A stretch of 64,000 nucleotides of DNA from Caldicellulosiruptor changbaiensis (GCF_003999255.1 NZ_CP034791.1:2768501-2832500); one strand, 5' to 3'; positions 9,508-18,624 are shown, counted from the stretch's first letter. Notes: generated by a model from the sequence alone, not told the origin. Numbers and translations are program-made.

Positions 9508-11001
9508 ATGTTGGGGGTTGCAATGCATACAACAATCTACACACTTTTCAAACGGGGATACAACAAAAGTCAAATAGCAAGATTGTTAGACGTGGATAGA
9601 AAAACTGTTAGAAAAGTAATCCATGACATTGAACAGAAGGGAGAAGTCGAGAGGAAATCAAAAGGTTCTGTATTAGATAATTACAGGGAGTTTATTGAGG
9701 CAAAGGTTAATAAAGGACACTCAGCAAAGAAGATACATCAAGACTTGCAAGCGGAATTTGATTTTGAAGGAAGCTATTCTAATGTAAGAAGATATGTCCA
9801 AAAGTTAAAACAAAAGATAGCAAATTCAAAGGTGTACATGGTTTTAACAACACTGCCTGCAGAAGAAGCACAAGTTGATTTTGGATATATAGGTAAGATA
9901 AAAGTTGATGGAAAATTCAAAAAAGCATGGGTATTTACAATGGTTTTAAGCTATTCAAGATATATGTATGCAGAGATAGTATTCGACCAAACAGTTGAAA
10001 CATTTATCCAGTGTCATAAGAACGCATTCAAGTATTTTGGAGGAGTAGTAGAAGTTGTGAAGATAGACAACTTAAAAGCAGGTGTATTGAGCGTTGATTT
10101 TTATGAGGCGCAAATACAAAAAGATTATGCAAGTTTTGCGAGCCACTATGGATTTTTACCTCAGCCATGCAGGGTGTATACACCGACTGATAAAGGCAAA
10201 GTAGAATCAGCAATTAAGTATGTTAAGCAAAACTGTTTTTCTGGAGAAGAATTTAAAGATATTGATGAGGCGAGGGAACATTTAAAAAACTGGCTTGATA
10301 ATGTAGCAAATGTGAGAGTACATGGCACAACCAAGAAAGTTCCCAAAGAAGTTTTCATCTCAGAAGAGAAGGAAAAGTTAATAGCTCTTCCTATTGAGGA
10401 ATATTACATATCAAGAAGTTCAATTCACAAAGTAGCTACTAACTGTCATCTCATATACAAAGGGAACTACTATTCAGTGCCATATGAGTATGCAGGACGT
10501 GAAGTAGAAGTAGTTGAGATAGGCAGTTTTTTGAGGGTGTTCTTTGAAGGTAAAGAAATAGCCCTTCATCAGATTGTCAAAAACAATGAGAAGGGCAAAT
10601 ACGTAACCAACAAAGAACACTATCCCTCGTCTAAGAATATAACAATTGAGGATATAATGTCAAGACAGAGGGATAAAATGGCAGAGATTGGTAATTGGGC
10701 GTTGGAGTTTTTTGAGGAATTTATTAAACGGGAAGGATTTAAAAAATATGATTACAGGAGCATAAGTGGGATAATAGCACTAAAAGAAAGATATGGAGCT
10801 GAGACAGTAGACAATGCGTGTAAGAGGGCTTTAAAATTTGGAGGGCTAAGCTACAAAGTTGTCAAGAACATATGTGAAAAAGGGATAAGCGATTTACCTG
10901 AGTATGAAGACGAGAGCTATGTTAATGAGGAAAGAACAGAGCTTTACAGGGATATCAGGGAATATAACAAATTGCTTGAGATAGGGGAATTGCAAATATG
11001 A
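9508..11001 (+). CDS. istA: IS21 transposase IstA
   Basis: Integrase-fold transposase of 497 residues. An N-terminal HTH (KSQIARLLDVDRKTVRKVI) is followed by the DDE catalytic core: first Asp in AQVDFGYIG, second in KIDNLKAGV, and Glu in DKGKVESAIKY. The C-terminal region is basic. An alternative ATG at 9523, directly after a GGGGG stretch, gives a product starting MHTTIYTLF that begins close to the HTH and may be the real start. The stop overlaps the istB start (ATGA), so the two are translationally coupled, as in other IS21 elements. All three catalytic residues are present. Confidence 0.95.
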   Translation: MLGVAMHTTIYTLFKRGYNKSQIARLLDVDRKTVRKVIHDIEQKGEVERKSKGSVLDNYREFIEAKVNKGHSAKKIHQDLQAEFDFEGSYSNVRRYVQKLKQKIANSKVYMVLTTLPAEEAQVDFGYIGKIKVDGKFKKAWVFTMVLSYSRYMYAEIVFDQTVETFIQCHKNAFKYFGGVVEVVKIDNLKAGVLSVDFYEAQIQKDYASFASHYGFLPQPCRVYTPTDKGKVESAIKYVKQNCFSGEEFKDIDEAREHLKNWLDNVANVRVHGTTKKVPKEVFISEEKEKLIALPIEEYYISRSSIHKVATNCHLIYKGNYYSVPYEYAGREVEVVEIGSFLRVFFEGKEIALHQIVKNNEKGKYVTNKEHYPSSKNITIEDIMSRQRDKMAEIGNWALEFFEEFIKREGFKKYDYRSISGIIALKERYGAETVDNACKRALKFGGLSYKVVKNICEKGISDLPEYEDESYVNEERTELYRDIREYNKLLEIGELQI

Positions 11002-11771
11002 ATGATCTTTTGTTGGGGAAGCTAAAGGATTTGAAATTATCCGGGATAATAAAAAGTTTTGATTTAAGAGTAGAAGAAGCTATTAAGAATAATTTTTCGT
11101 ATCAAGAGTTTTTTGAGATATTGATAAATGATGAAGTGAGTAACAGGAGAATAAACAGTAATCAAAAGAGGATAAGCAAAGCGAGGTTTCCATGGCACAA
11201 GACATTAGAAGAATATAATTTTAATTATCAGCCTTCAATAAATAAGAGGTTTATATACAATTTGGCGACCTGTGAATTTGTCCGCAAGAAAGAGAATGTG
11301 GCCTTCATAGGACCGCCAGGGACAGGGAAGACACATCTTGCAATAGCGATAGGACTTAAAGCTGTAGCACTTGGATATAGAGTTTTGTTTACCACAGCAA
11401 ATGAGATGTTAGAAGAGTTGTATATTTCAAGAGCGGATAATTCGTATCAACAAAAGCTAAAAAACTATGTTAATGTGGATTTGTTAATAATAGATGAGCT
11501 GGGCTTAAGGAAATTTAATCAAAGCAGTGTAGATGATTTTTATGAGATAATATCAAAGAGATATGAGAGAGGATCGATAATAATAACCACAAACAAAGTA
11601 TTTGAAGAGTGGCCGAGGATATTTTATGATCCAGTTTTAGCGACAGCGATTTTAGATAGATTTGTACATCACTGTCATTTTGTGGTTATCAAAGGTGAAA
11701 GTTATAGGATGAAGCAAAGGGAGGGTGCTATCAAAGCTTTAACAGATGATTCCAAGAATGAGTCAAATTAG
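10998..11771 (+). CDS. istB: IS21 ATP-binding helper protein IstB
   Basis: AAA+ ATPase of 257 residues that in IS21 elements assists IstA by remodelling target DNA. It has Walker A GPPGTGKTHL, Walker B LLIIDELG and a downstream sensor-like ITTNK. The length and DnaA/DnaC-like layout match IstB. Its ATG lies inside the istA stop (10998-11001). It ends 77 nt before the right terminus of the element. Confidence 0.95.
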   Translation: MNDLLLGKLKDLKLSGIIKSFDLRVEEAIKNNFSYQEFFEILINDEVSNRRINSNQKRISKARFPWHKTLEEYNFNYQPSINKRFIYNLATCEFVRKKENVAFIGPPGTGKTHLAIAIGLKAVALGYRVLFTTANEMLEELYISRADNSYQQKLKNYVNVDLLIIDELGLRKFNQSSVDDFYEIISKRYERGSIIITTNKVFEEWPRIFYDPVLATAILDRFVHHCHFVVIKGESYRMKQREGAIKALTDDSKNESN

Positions 11772-11856
11772 TTAAATAATGATAATTAAATTTTTTTTAA
11801 AACAGGTGGGGAAAAAATATTATCAAAAGTGGGGAAAAGGTATTGACAATAACAAA

Positions 11857-12206
11857 GAGGAAAAGAAAAGTACAGATTTGCTTTGGAATTCAGGCATAAA
11901 AGCTGGTGTGATGAAGAAGTTTATGAGATTTTGAAAATTTTGAATGCAGCTTGGACAATAGCAGATTCATCACGCTATCCCAAGGCAAAAGTTGTAACAG
12001 CAGATTTTTGTTACATTAGAATGCACGGCCCACAGAGTCTTTACAGTTCAAGTTATTCAGACCAGCAGCTGAAAGAATTGGCAGATGAAATAAGAGAATA
12101 TGCAAAAGTTTGCAATGAAATCTACGTATATTTTAACAACGATGTAAATTGCTGTGCAGTGAAGAATGCCAAGACTTTGATGGAGTTTACCTCAAATATA
12201 CTTTGA
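11857..12206 (+). pseudogene. DUF72 protein gene, 3' part after the IS21 insertion
   Basis: C-terminal part of the DUF72 protein begun at 8986. The frame is open from 11857 with GKEKYRFALEFRHKSW, a family-typical strand, and ends at TAA 12206 after IRMHGPQS and an EIYVYFNND block, both characteristic of COG1801. A TTG at 11883 could start a fragment, but there is no convincing ribosome-binding site. Deleting the IS and one 8-bp target copy joins this frame to the 5' part without a shift, giving a protein of normal DUF72 size. The insertion is therefore the only visible lesion. Confidence 0.85.
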
Positions 12207-12220
12207 TTCCCAAAATTAAA

Positions 12221-12241
12221 GGTGGGCTTTCAACACCCACC
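12221..12241. terminator. Short hairpin between convergent genes
   Basis: GGTGGG and CCCACC arms around a 9-nt loop sit between the convergent DUF72 remnant and the GH30 gene. The T-runs on either side are weak, so terminator function is only probable. Confidence 0.4.
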
Positions 12242-12251
12242 CACTTTAAAT

Positions 12252-13592
12252 TTATTTTTCCAGAACAATAGTTGATATAGACCTTGCTGGGGAGTTTCCA
12301 CAGAATATTTTATCTTCAATGACCATATTAAACTCTATTTCCTCTGGGTTTTTATTTAGCACAACTACCGCCAAAGTATCATCCCCATTCTTTGCTGCCA
12401 AAACCTCAAGTCTTGAACTACTGCAGCTGCTTTTGACTATTTTAGCTCCCGGTTTTATGAATTTAGAAAAATGCCCTATATAATAATACGCATTTTGGTA
12501 GTAAATCTTTTTCTGGTCTTTATCAACAATTATCGGTGCATCGCAAAAGTTTCCAACATGATTGGGGCCTCCAACTGTGTCAAGAACAATATTCCAATCC
12601 ATAAATCCAATCGTGTAGCTGCTAAAATCGCCAATTATCTCATGAGCATACCTTTCACCAAGCTCCCAGGAACCAAGCTTTACTCCACCTTCCTGACAAC
12701 CTTCGGTAAACACCAAATTCACATCTGGAAACTTTTCTTTTATTTTTTTGAGCTGGTCAAAATGGTCTCCTCCATACCAGTGAAATGCAACTCCCCATAC
12801 ATACTTAGCAGCTTCTTTGTCACTTAAAATTGTTTTTACTCTCTCATATATGATATCTTTGTTGTGGTCCCATATAAGTATTTTTATATGGGAAAGCCCT
12901 TCTTCTTTAAGAGTTGGTCCTAAGTAATCCTTCACAAAATCTCTTTCCTCTTCAGCGGTGTATATGCACGACTCCCACACTTGAGTTGCCATTGGCTCAT
13001 TTTGAACTGTCACAGCCCATATCTCAATTCCTTCTTCTTTATATGCTTTTATGAATTTGCAGAAAAACCTTGCCCATGTTTTTTTATACTCATCCTTTAG
13101 CTTTCCACCATGGCACATATCAGCGTTTGTCTTCATCCATGCAGGCGGACTCCATGGTGAAACGAGGATTTTGAGATCTGGACAATATTCCTTTATTCTT
13201 TTTAAAAGAGGAATTACCATCTTTTTGTCTCTTTCAATGTTAAAATGTTTTAGATCGGTATCACCTTCAACATCATCACAGCTGTAGCTGCCTGTACAAA
13301 AATCACAGCTGTTCATGTGGATTCTACAGAGTTTGTAGCCAAGCCCCTTTTCAGGGTCAAAGTACCCTCTTAAAATCTCTTCTTGCTGGTGTGGCAAAAG
13401 TGACATTATATTTACCGCGGCAGCTTCAGTGAGTGCTCCACCAAAGCCTATTACCTCTTGAAATGTAGTGGATGGCTCAATTGTTATAACAGTTTTCTCT
13501 TTTATTTTCTCACATTCTTTTATATTATCTACCTGCTGCATTGGAATGTCCTGATATTTCGCTGTTATGTAACATGCAATTGTTTTGTGCAT
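12252..13592 (-). CDS. Glycoside hydrolase family 30 (beta-glucosidase / beta-1,6-glucanase type)
   Basis: 446-residue retaining beta-glycosidase with a TIM barrel and accessory beta-domain. The GH30 hallmarks are the opening GFGGALTEAAA, SPWSPPAWMKTN, the acid/base Glu in TVQNEPMA and the nucleophile Glu in LVFTEGCQEG. There is no signal peptide, so it acts inside the cell on imported oligosaccharides. Length is normal for single-domain GH30. An AAGGAG Shine-Dalgarno precedes the ATG. nagA lies 149 nt upstream on the same strand and may be co-transcribed. Known activities of this subgroup include beta-1,6-glucanase, glucocerebrosidase and beta-xylosidase; the sequence alone does not choose between them. 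Confidence 0.88.
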   Translation of the reverse strand: MHKTIACYITAKYQDIPMQQVDNIKECEKIKEKTVITIEPSTTFQEVIGFGGALTEAAAVNIMSLLPHQQEEILRGYFDPEKGLGYKLCRIHMNSCDFCTGSYSCDDVEGDTDLKHFNIERDKKMVIPLLKRIKEYCPDLKILVSPWSPPAWMKTNADMCHGGKLKDEYKKTWARFFCKFIKAYKEEGIEIWAVTVQNEPMATQVWESCIYTAEEERDFVKDYLGPTLKEEGLSHIKILIWDHNKDIIYERVKTILSDKEAAKYVWGVAFHWYGGDHFDQLKKIKEKFPDVNLVFTEGCQEGGVKLGSWELGERYAHEIIGDFSSYTIGFMDWNIVLDTVGGPNHVGNFCDAPIIVDKDQKKIYYQNAYYYIGHFSKFIKPGAKIVKSSCSSSRLEVLAAKNGDDTLAVVVLNKNPEEIEFNMVIEDKIFCGNSPARSISTIVLEK

Positions 13593-13741
13593 TTTTTAAC
13601 TTTTCTCCTTTTGCTTTTCAAATATTTTTATATTTATTTTATCTGACTGCAATATTATATGTAAATACTCTAAATTTTAGGGAAGGTTTCTATTTTGGAG
13701 AATGGTAAATCTAAAGTAAGAATACACACAAAAAACGACCA

Positions 13742-14884
13742 TTAAGCCTTATACACAAGCTCTCCCCTAGCATATACCTCTTTTACATTTAAATTCTCAT
13801 CCATCAATACAAAATCTGCCCTAAAGCCTTCCTTTATCGCAGCGCACTCAAGTGAAAAAAGTTTTGATGGATTGTAAGTTGCTGCCATGAGAGCATCTTC
13901 TAATCTAATTCCGATTTTAACCAGGTTCTTTATTGCCTTATCCATTGTCAATGTGCTACCAGCAATGGTGTTATCTGATAATTTACAAATTCCATTTTCA
14001 ACTATTACTCTTAGGCTTCCTAAACTGTATTCACCATCACAAAGGTCTGTTGCAGCAATAGAATCACTGATTAGTATAATGTTCTCTGCACCTTTTAGTT
14101 TGTATGTAAGTTTAATAATCTCAGGTGATAGGTGAATAAGGTCGCAAATAAGCTCCACTTTAATATCGCTCAAAAGAGCATAAGTTGTAATAGAATTCTG
14201 TCTGTGATGTAGCTGTGGCATTGCGTTGAAAAAGTGAACAATATTTTTGGCACCAAGAAGGTGTGCTTTTGCTGCCTGTTCAAAACTGCTATTTGTGTGA
14301 CCAAGCGAAATGTTAATACCTTTCTCTGCTGCTTTTGAAAAAAACTCAATGGGATTTTCAAGTAGCTCTGGAGCAAGCGCAATGTCAATAATTTTTTCTT
14401 CACAGTTAGAAATCAATTCTTCTAACTTCTCAGCTGTTGGCCTTTGCAAAAATCTCTCATCATGTGCACCTTTCTTTGCAGGGTTTATAAATGGCCCCTC
14501 TAAGAATATTCCGGGGATGTTTAGCTTGAAGTTTGGGTCTTTCTTTGCCTCTTTGATAGCTTTTGCAAGTTTATATATGTTTTCAAACGGAGCTGATACA
14601 ATTGTTGGCAGAACAGTTGTAACACCATGTTTAAAATAGTAGTTTTGGATTGTTTTTAAATCATCTGCTGTAGTATCAAAAAAATCAACTCCACCAATAC
14701 CATGTGTGTGTTTGTCAACAAATCCAGGTGATAAAATAAAATCTCTTCTGTCTATAATTTCATCTTTTCCAGTATCAATTCCTTTTTGCGTTCCCAGAAT
14801 TATTCCATCTTCTACAACCAAGACATTGTCTTTGATAAAAGAATATCCATTAAAAATTTTTTTGACCAAAATGTATTTTCTCAT
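13742..14884 (-). CDS. nagA: N-acetylglucosamine-6-phosphate deacetylase
   Basis: Amidohydrolase that converts GlcNAc-6-phosphate to GlcN-6-phosphate and acetate, feeding amino sugars from peptidoglycan or chitin into glycolysis. The metal-binding entry motif FVDKHTHGIGGVDFFD, LEGPF, LGHTNSS and the late ISDSIAATDL with the catalytic Asp are all present. The reading frame extends to 14959, but the ATG at 14884, preceded by GAGGTG at good spacing, gives a typical start and about 380 residues. No nagB or PTS gene is adjacent. Nearby GH30 and the sugar importers suit a glycan-catabolic setting. Confidence 0.93.
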   Translation of the reverse strand: MRKYILVKKIFNGYSFIKDNVLVVEDGIILGTQKGIDTGKDEIIDRRDFILSPGFVDKHTHGIGGVDFFDTTADDLKTIQNYYFKHGVTTVLPTIVSAPFENIYKLAKAIKEAKKDPNFKLNIPGIFLEGPFINPAKKGAHDERFLQRPTAEKLEELISNCEEKIIDIALAPELLENPIEFFSKAAEKGINISLGHTNSSFEQAAKAHLLGAKNIVHFFNAMPQLHHRQNSITTYALLSDIKVELICDLIHLSPEIIKLTYKLKGAENIILISDSIAATDLCDGEYSLGSLRVIVENGICKLSDNTIAGSTLTMDKAIKNLVKIGIRLEDALMAATYNPSKLFSLECAAIKEGFRADFVLMDENLNVKEVYARGELVYKA

Positions 14885-14990
14885 GATTGAAAACACCTCA
14901 AAATATTGTTTTGTTTTCTTTTTTACAAACTTAATTCGATTTTTTAAATCATATGTCAAAGTATTTTTAGTACTGAGAATGATTATTTCG

Positions 14991-15329
14991 TTATAGGTGA
15001 TATATTCTTATTATTTCATTTATTATATCTTTGTTTATATATGCACCGCTATTGCTTTGATATTCATCTATTAACTCTTTCAATTCTTTTTTGCTAATTA
15101 TTCCCTTCTCAAAAGCAGCACATAAAATACCCAACGTGCCAGTCGAGTTTATTCCATACTTTTTACAGATTTTTCGTACTGGTTTATCATTTGAAACACA
15201 AATAATTTTTTCTTGGAGTGCTATTGAAATTACGAGTCTATCATAAACTGAAAAAGCTTTGAACTTTTTTAGCTCCTGAAAAAACCTATATCCCTCTTCT
15301 GTTTCAAGATTTGCAATATCATATCCCAA
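14991..15329 (-). CDS. PIN-domain C-terminal half (toxin-like), apparently N-terminally truncated
   Basis: 112 residues matching the second half of a PIN ribonuclease of DUF3368-like type: FSVYDRLVISIALQEK, CVSNDKPVRKICKK and the glycine signature STGTLGIL. The first half of a PIN domain, with its LDTN-like metal-binding Asp, is absent. The only plausible start is a TTG at 15329. The frame is continuous with the upstream XRE/ImmA gene and separated from it by a single TAA and four codons. It could be a remnant of an XRE-COG2856/PIN toxin-antitoxin pair, or the distal part of a fused protein. Toxin activity is doubtful without the N-terminal half. Confidence 0.6.
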   Translation of the reverse strand: MGYDIANLETEEGYRFFQELKKFKAFSVYDRLVISIALQEKIICVSNDKPVRKICKKYGINSTGTLGILCAAFEKGIISKKELKELIDEYQSNSGAYINKDIINEIIRIYHL

Positions 15330-15341
15330 ATCCTTGAGTTT

Positions 15342-16463
15342 TTAACCTTCTCTCTCATCCATCATCCACTTCTTTGCGTTCTCTCTTGCTTCTTCAACAC
15401 TAATCCCAAGAAGTTCTGCCACCTTGTTAATTCCTATATGTTCCTTCATAAAAAGCATCCTTACTATCTTCTCATGTGCAGTATTTTTTTTGAAGTAAGG
15501 CATTGGATCAGGTTCTTTTTTAGTGTAACCTTTCATGTTCAAGTATTTCAGCCATTTTTGATATTCTTTATCACTGATATATTCATAGTCGTTTAAAACA
15601 TGCAAAAGAGCTTTTAAACTTACTCGCAAATCTTTTTTGATGTATATGAGATCATTCCATGATAACTGACTTTTGAGTAAGACAGAATACTTAGCAAGAC
15701 TTTTCCGCGGAATCAAAAAATATCCTGCAAATTTGTCAGCAATTTTTTCGTAAATATTCCTGCGAGTAGACTGTAGAATAACTTGTCTGTATTGGTTTCT
15801 GTCAAATAAAATGTGAGCATACTCATGAACAATACTAAATATCTTTCTCTCTTCTGGAATGTTCTCGTCATCGTTAATAACTATAAAACAACCCTTTTGG
15901 TCATGCAAAGCAGATACTCCAAACATGTCTGGCATATCAAATTTTTCAAAAATTATTCTTATTCCCTTATTTTCAAAACACTCAATGATTTCCTCTCCTC
16001 TGCTTTCACCAATGTTTAACCATTCTCTTTCTTCTAGTGCTATCTGTTCTATTTTAAGTTTTATCTCCTTTGGTATCTGCTTTTCCTTAGAATCTATTTT
16101 GAGATTATACTGCTGTGGAAGATAGGAAATCTTTTCACCAGCAAGTTCATAAATCTCATACACCCTGTTTATCAAATCACAGACTTTGTTCTGAACTGTT
16201 GAGATAGATTCTTTATTTAAAACATGAGCCCTGAATAAAAAAGCCATTTCTTCATGTTTGTTTTCAAGAAAATAATCTAACGGCTTTCCAAAAAATTCAG
16301 CTATTTTGAAAAGCTTCTCGCTATCAATAATTACTTCACCTTCAAGGTATTTAGTCATAGTCTGCCTGGTAACTCCAATTAAATCTGCAAGTTGCTTTAT
16401 CTTTACATTCTGTTTTTTCATCAAAGCGTGTATGTTATTCCCAATTACCTTTGCTAATGACAT
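15342..16463 (-). CDS. XRE-family HTH regulator with ImmA/IrrE metallopeptidase domain
   Basis: 373 residues. An N-terminal Cro/CI-type HTH (about 7-65; QLADLIGVTRQTMTKYLEG) is followed by an ImmA/IrrE-like zinc-peptidase domain with the HExxH-type motif in SIVHEYAHILF (about residue 215). A C-terminal second HTH-like segment reads INKVAELLGISVEEAREN. Proteins of this type act as antitoxins to PIN toxins or as repressors that cleave partner regulators. The gene immediately precedes the PIN remnant in the same frame. A consensus-like promoter (16498-16526) and a perfect palindrome (16528-16555) lie upstream, as expected for autoregulation. Confidence 0.88.
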   Translation of the reverse strand: MSLAKVIGNNIHALMKKQNVKIKQLADLIGVTRQTMTKYLEGEVIIDSEKLFKIAEFFGKPLDYFLENKHEEMAFLFRAHVLNKESISTVQNKVCDLINRVYEIYELAGEKISYLPQQYNLKIDSKEKQIPKEIKLKIEQIALEEREWLNIGESRGEEIIECFENKGIRIIFEKFDMPDMFGVSALHDQKGCFIVINDDENIPEERKIFSIVHEYAHILFDRNQYRQVILQSTRRNIYEKIADKFAGYFLIPRKSLAKYSVLLKSQLSWNDLIYIKKDLRVSLKALLHVLNDYEYISDKEYQKWLKYLNMKGYTKKEPDPMPYFKKNTAHEKIVRMLFMKEHIGINKVAELLGISVEEARENAKKWMMDEREG

Positions 16464-16497
16464 ATTAACTCACTCTCATCAATTTTTTGTTATAAAT

Positions 16498-16526
16498 ATT
16501 TTACACTATTTAAACTATCTTTGCAA
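16498..16526 (-). promoter_or_regulatory. Predicted promoter of the XRE/ImmA gene
   Basis: On the minus strand TTGCAA (16521-16526) is separated by 17 nt from TAAAAT (16498-16503), 35 nt before the start codon. It is a good match to a vegetative promoter and abuts the palindrome at 16528. Confidence 0.55.
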
Positions 16527-16527
16527 T

Positions 16528-16555
16528 AAAAATGTTAATTTTATTTAACATTTTT
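16528..16555. promoter_or_regulatory. Perfect 11-bp inverted repeat, probable operator
   Basis: AAAAATGTTAA and TTAACATTTTT flank a 6-nt spacer. The palindrome lies next to the -35 box of the XRE-regulator promoter, a usual place for an autoregulatory operator. The site also lies 160 nt upstream of the opposite-strand promoter at 16715. Confidence 0.55.
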
Positions 16556-16714
16556 ATTATTGTTTCCATTGAAAGAAAAAATTTGCATATTGCTTAAATA
16601 TGTAAACTGCATTATATGTTTGTATTCTCTCATATGAATTACCCGTATTTGATATGCATAAATCTTAAAGCATCCCATTCTTATCAAGTAGTTTTCCAAT
16701 AAACACAATACTAA

Positions 16715-16743
16715 TTGACATATTTAAATTTTTCTTGTATATT
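16715..16743 (+). promoter_or_regulatory. Consensus promoter of the secreted-protein gene at 16784
   Basis: TTGACA (16715-16720), a 17-nt spacer and TATATT (16738-16743). A GGAGGAG ribosome-binding site follows before the ATG at 16784. Because this promoter lies inside the apparent N-terminal extension of the longest frame, it rules out a start at 16715. Confidence 0.75.
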
Positions 16744-16783
16744 TGTGAACAAGGAAATTATTTCCACAGGAGGAGATATCTTT

Positions 16784-17251
16784 ATGAAAAAGAAAATTGC
16801 AATAATCTCATTTATTGTGTGTATTCTTTTTGCCTTGTCTGCAATAGCTTCATCTCCAACAAATTATAAAGCGCTTTATGAAAAGCTTTTAAAAGATTAT
16901 AATAACTTGAAAACTGAAAATCAGAAGCTAAAAAACGACATAGCCCTACTTAAAAAGAAAAATGAGGAACTACAAAAGAAAATATCATCTATGCCTCAAC
17001 TATCCTATTATGATGTTTTAATCAACGGAATTAGTACTGCTCAAAAAGTACCTTTTATAAGCTACGGTGGAAGAAGATATGTCCACTTTGATTCTATTCT
17101 CAAAACCTTCTTGAACGTTGGAGATATGGGTTATATCTTTAATGATCAAGCAAAAAGAGTAGAAATAGGTGCTTTTGTGAAAAATAAAAATGGAGTTTGG
17201 TTGAGTGATTTAGAATATTTCAATAAAGACAAACGGTATAATGTCAAGGGG
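16784..17251 (+). pseudogene. Secreted coiled-coil / NPCBM-like protein gene, 5' part, cut by an IS110 element
   Basis: The N-terminal part has a signal peptide (MKKKIAIISFIVCILFALSA), a Lys/Glu-rich coiled coil (about residues 35-72), then a segment like the copper-amine-oxidase-N stalk domain of Firmicute surface proteins (VLINGISTAQKVPF, GGRRYVHFDSIL). It ends WLSDLEYFNKDKRYNVKG, the opening of an NPCBM-like carbohydrate-binding domain. The frame then meets foreign DNA and stops at 17260. The rest of the domain reads in frame from 19126 to 19500. Joining AAG GGG (17246-17251) to AGT TAC (19126) restores KGSYYEFGF and a protein of about 280 residues. Confidence 0.8.
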
Positions 17252-17378
17252 GTTTTTTAAAAAATTTTTTTAGATAATTAGGGCAAAAAAGACAATAAAA
17301 TACCGAGCCGCTCAGCATGGAAAAATTTAACTGGCAGCTTGTTTGGGAAAGATTATTAAATTAAAAAATTGGGACTAA

Positions 17379-18624
17379 CTAAGTATTGTAAACATCACCT
17401 CTTTCTTGATATATTTGACCTTTGCTGAGCATGGCAAAGATCAAAGGAATTAAGCGTCTTGCGGTTAGGACGAGGGCACGTTTATGCTGATGCTTGGTAA
17501 CCTCTGAGAACTTCTTGTTGTAGAAGGCTTTGTAGCGTACTGTGTGCACCCTTACACAGTTAGCAGCTTCAACAAGATAGTATCTCAGGTATTGGTTACC
17601 ACACTTAGCTAATGAGACATCTTGGGCATTGAAGTTGCCTGATTGGTACTGAGTCCAAACAAGGCCAGAATACTTTGCCAAAGCAGCTTCATTTTTGAAG
17701 CGCTTGATATCACCGATTTCAGCGATGATGCCGGCTGCAAGAACATCTCCTATGCCAGGGACGGTTGTTAATGTTTGAGAGAAAGCTTTAAGAAGTTTTG
17801 AGATTTCTTTGTCGAGTTTTTTAAGTTGTTCTTGCATAAATCTAATGTTTTCAAGGGTCATAGACAAAGCTAAGTCATTTGCCTCAGCCAACAGAGGATG
17901 TAATCTGTATGAACGCTTGAGCCTCGGTTTTAAGTATTTCAGCGATTTTATTGACATCTGAGAGTCTATTGTTGCCGTTATCGGATACGAATTTAATTAA
18001 GTCTTCTAAAGGCATAGAAGCGATATCATCAGGTGTAAAGTTTTCGATGATAGCACAAGAAGCTTTACCGAAGATATCTGAAAATGGACAGTCTTGAGAA
18101 TAAGTAGAGAATTTAAGGTATATGAGATTGAGAGCTCTGTTTTTTTCGCGAGTTAGATTGTGAACAAGATGATAGCGCATTCTGGTAAGGCGTTGTAGTG
18201 CAGCATATTTAAAATCAGGCAAAGGTGTTGGGTTGAGTTTGCTGAACCTGACACATTCAGCGATGATAATTGCATCGATGCTATCTGTTTTAGGCAAGAA
18301 AGTGTAGATTTTTTTGAAGCCTTTGACTATGCTTGGGTTGAGAACATAAAAAGTTGGTTTATATGGCAGCAGTTCAGATGAAGAAGCAAGATACAAGTGC
18401 AGATGCCAAGCGTAATGTGAAGTTGCTTCCATGCCAAACTTAATACAGGATAGATTATACTGGCTGAGGCAGTCAATAACTCTTTTGATTAATTCGTTAG
18501 CGCCTTCTTGATCATTAGGCAAGGAAAAAGGTTTTTTAATCAAGTGATTACCGGCATCATCGATGAAGAAGATAGAATTTGACTGACTACTGATATCAAT
18601 GCCCACGATTAAAGTATTTGGCAA
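17379..18624 (-). pseudogene. IS110-family DEDD transposase, frameshifted
   Basis: The product splits into two overlapping frames. The N-terminal part (18624-17884) is the DEDD RuvC-like catalytic domain: GIDISSQSN with the first Asp, FGMEATSHY with Glu, and KTDSIDAIIIAE with the later acidic pair. The C-terminal part (from about 17938 to 17379) is the Transposase_20 domain with TTVPGIGDVLAAGIIAEIGD and the conserved KYSGLV...GN.YLRYYL block. The start is TTG at 18624 behind AAGGAGGT. The frames meet at ATACTTAAAACC; one A too many there explains the shift, since an AAA run would give about 415 residues, the normal length. A +1 recoding event is less likely. Confidence 0.85.

Larger units (their letters stand above)
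9410..11848 (+). mobile_element. IS21-family insertion sequence
   Basis: 2,439-bp element carrying istA and istB in an overlapping pair. The ends are imperfect inverted repeats starting TG and ending CA. The left end is TGACACTAAAAATTCCCCAC from 9410; the right end reads TGTCAATACCTTTTCCCCAC on the minus strand from 11848. CCCCAC boxes recur inside the right end at about 11800-11835, giving the multiple terminal repeats usual for IS21. The flanking 8-mers are ATCAGAAA (left) and ATAACAAA (right), 6 of 8 identical. An 8-bp target duplication is the size that keeps the split DUF72 frame continuous. Both transposition genes look intact, so the element may still be active. Confidence 0.9.

Noticed and set aside
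16715-16783. N-terminal extension of the secreted coiled-coil protein starting at TTG 16715
   Set aside because: It contains a consensus promoter, and the ATG at 16784 has a perfect ribosome-binding site followed by a signal peptide.
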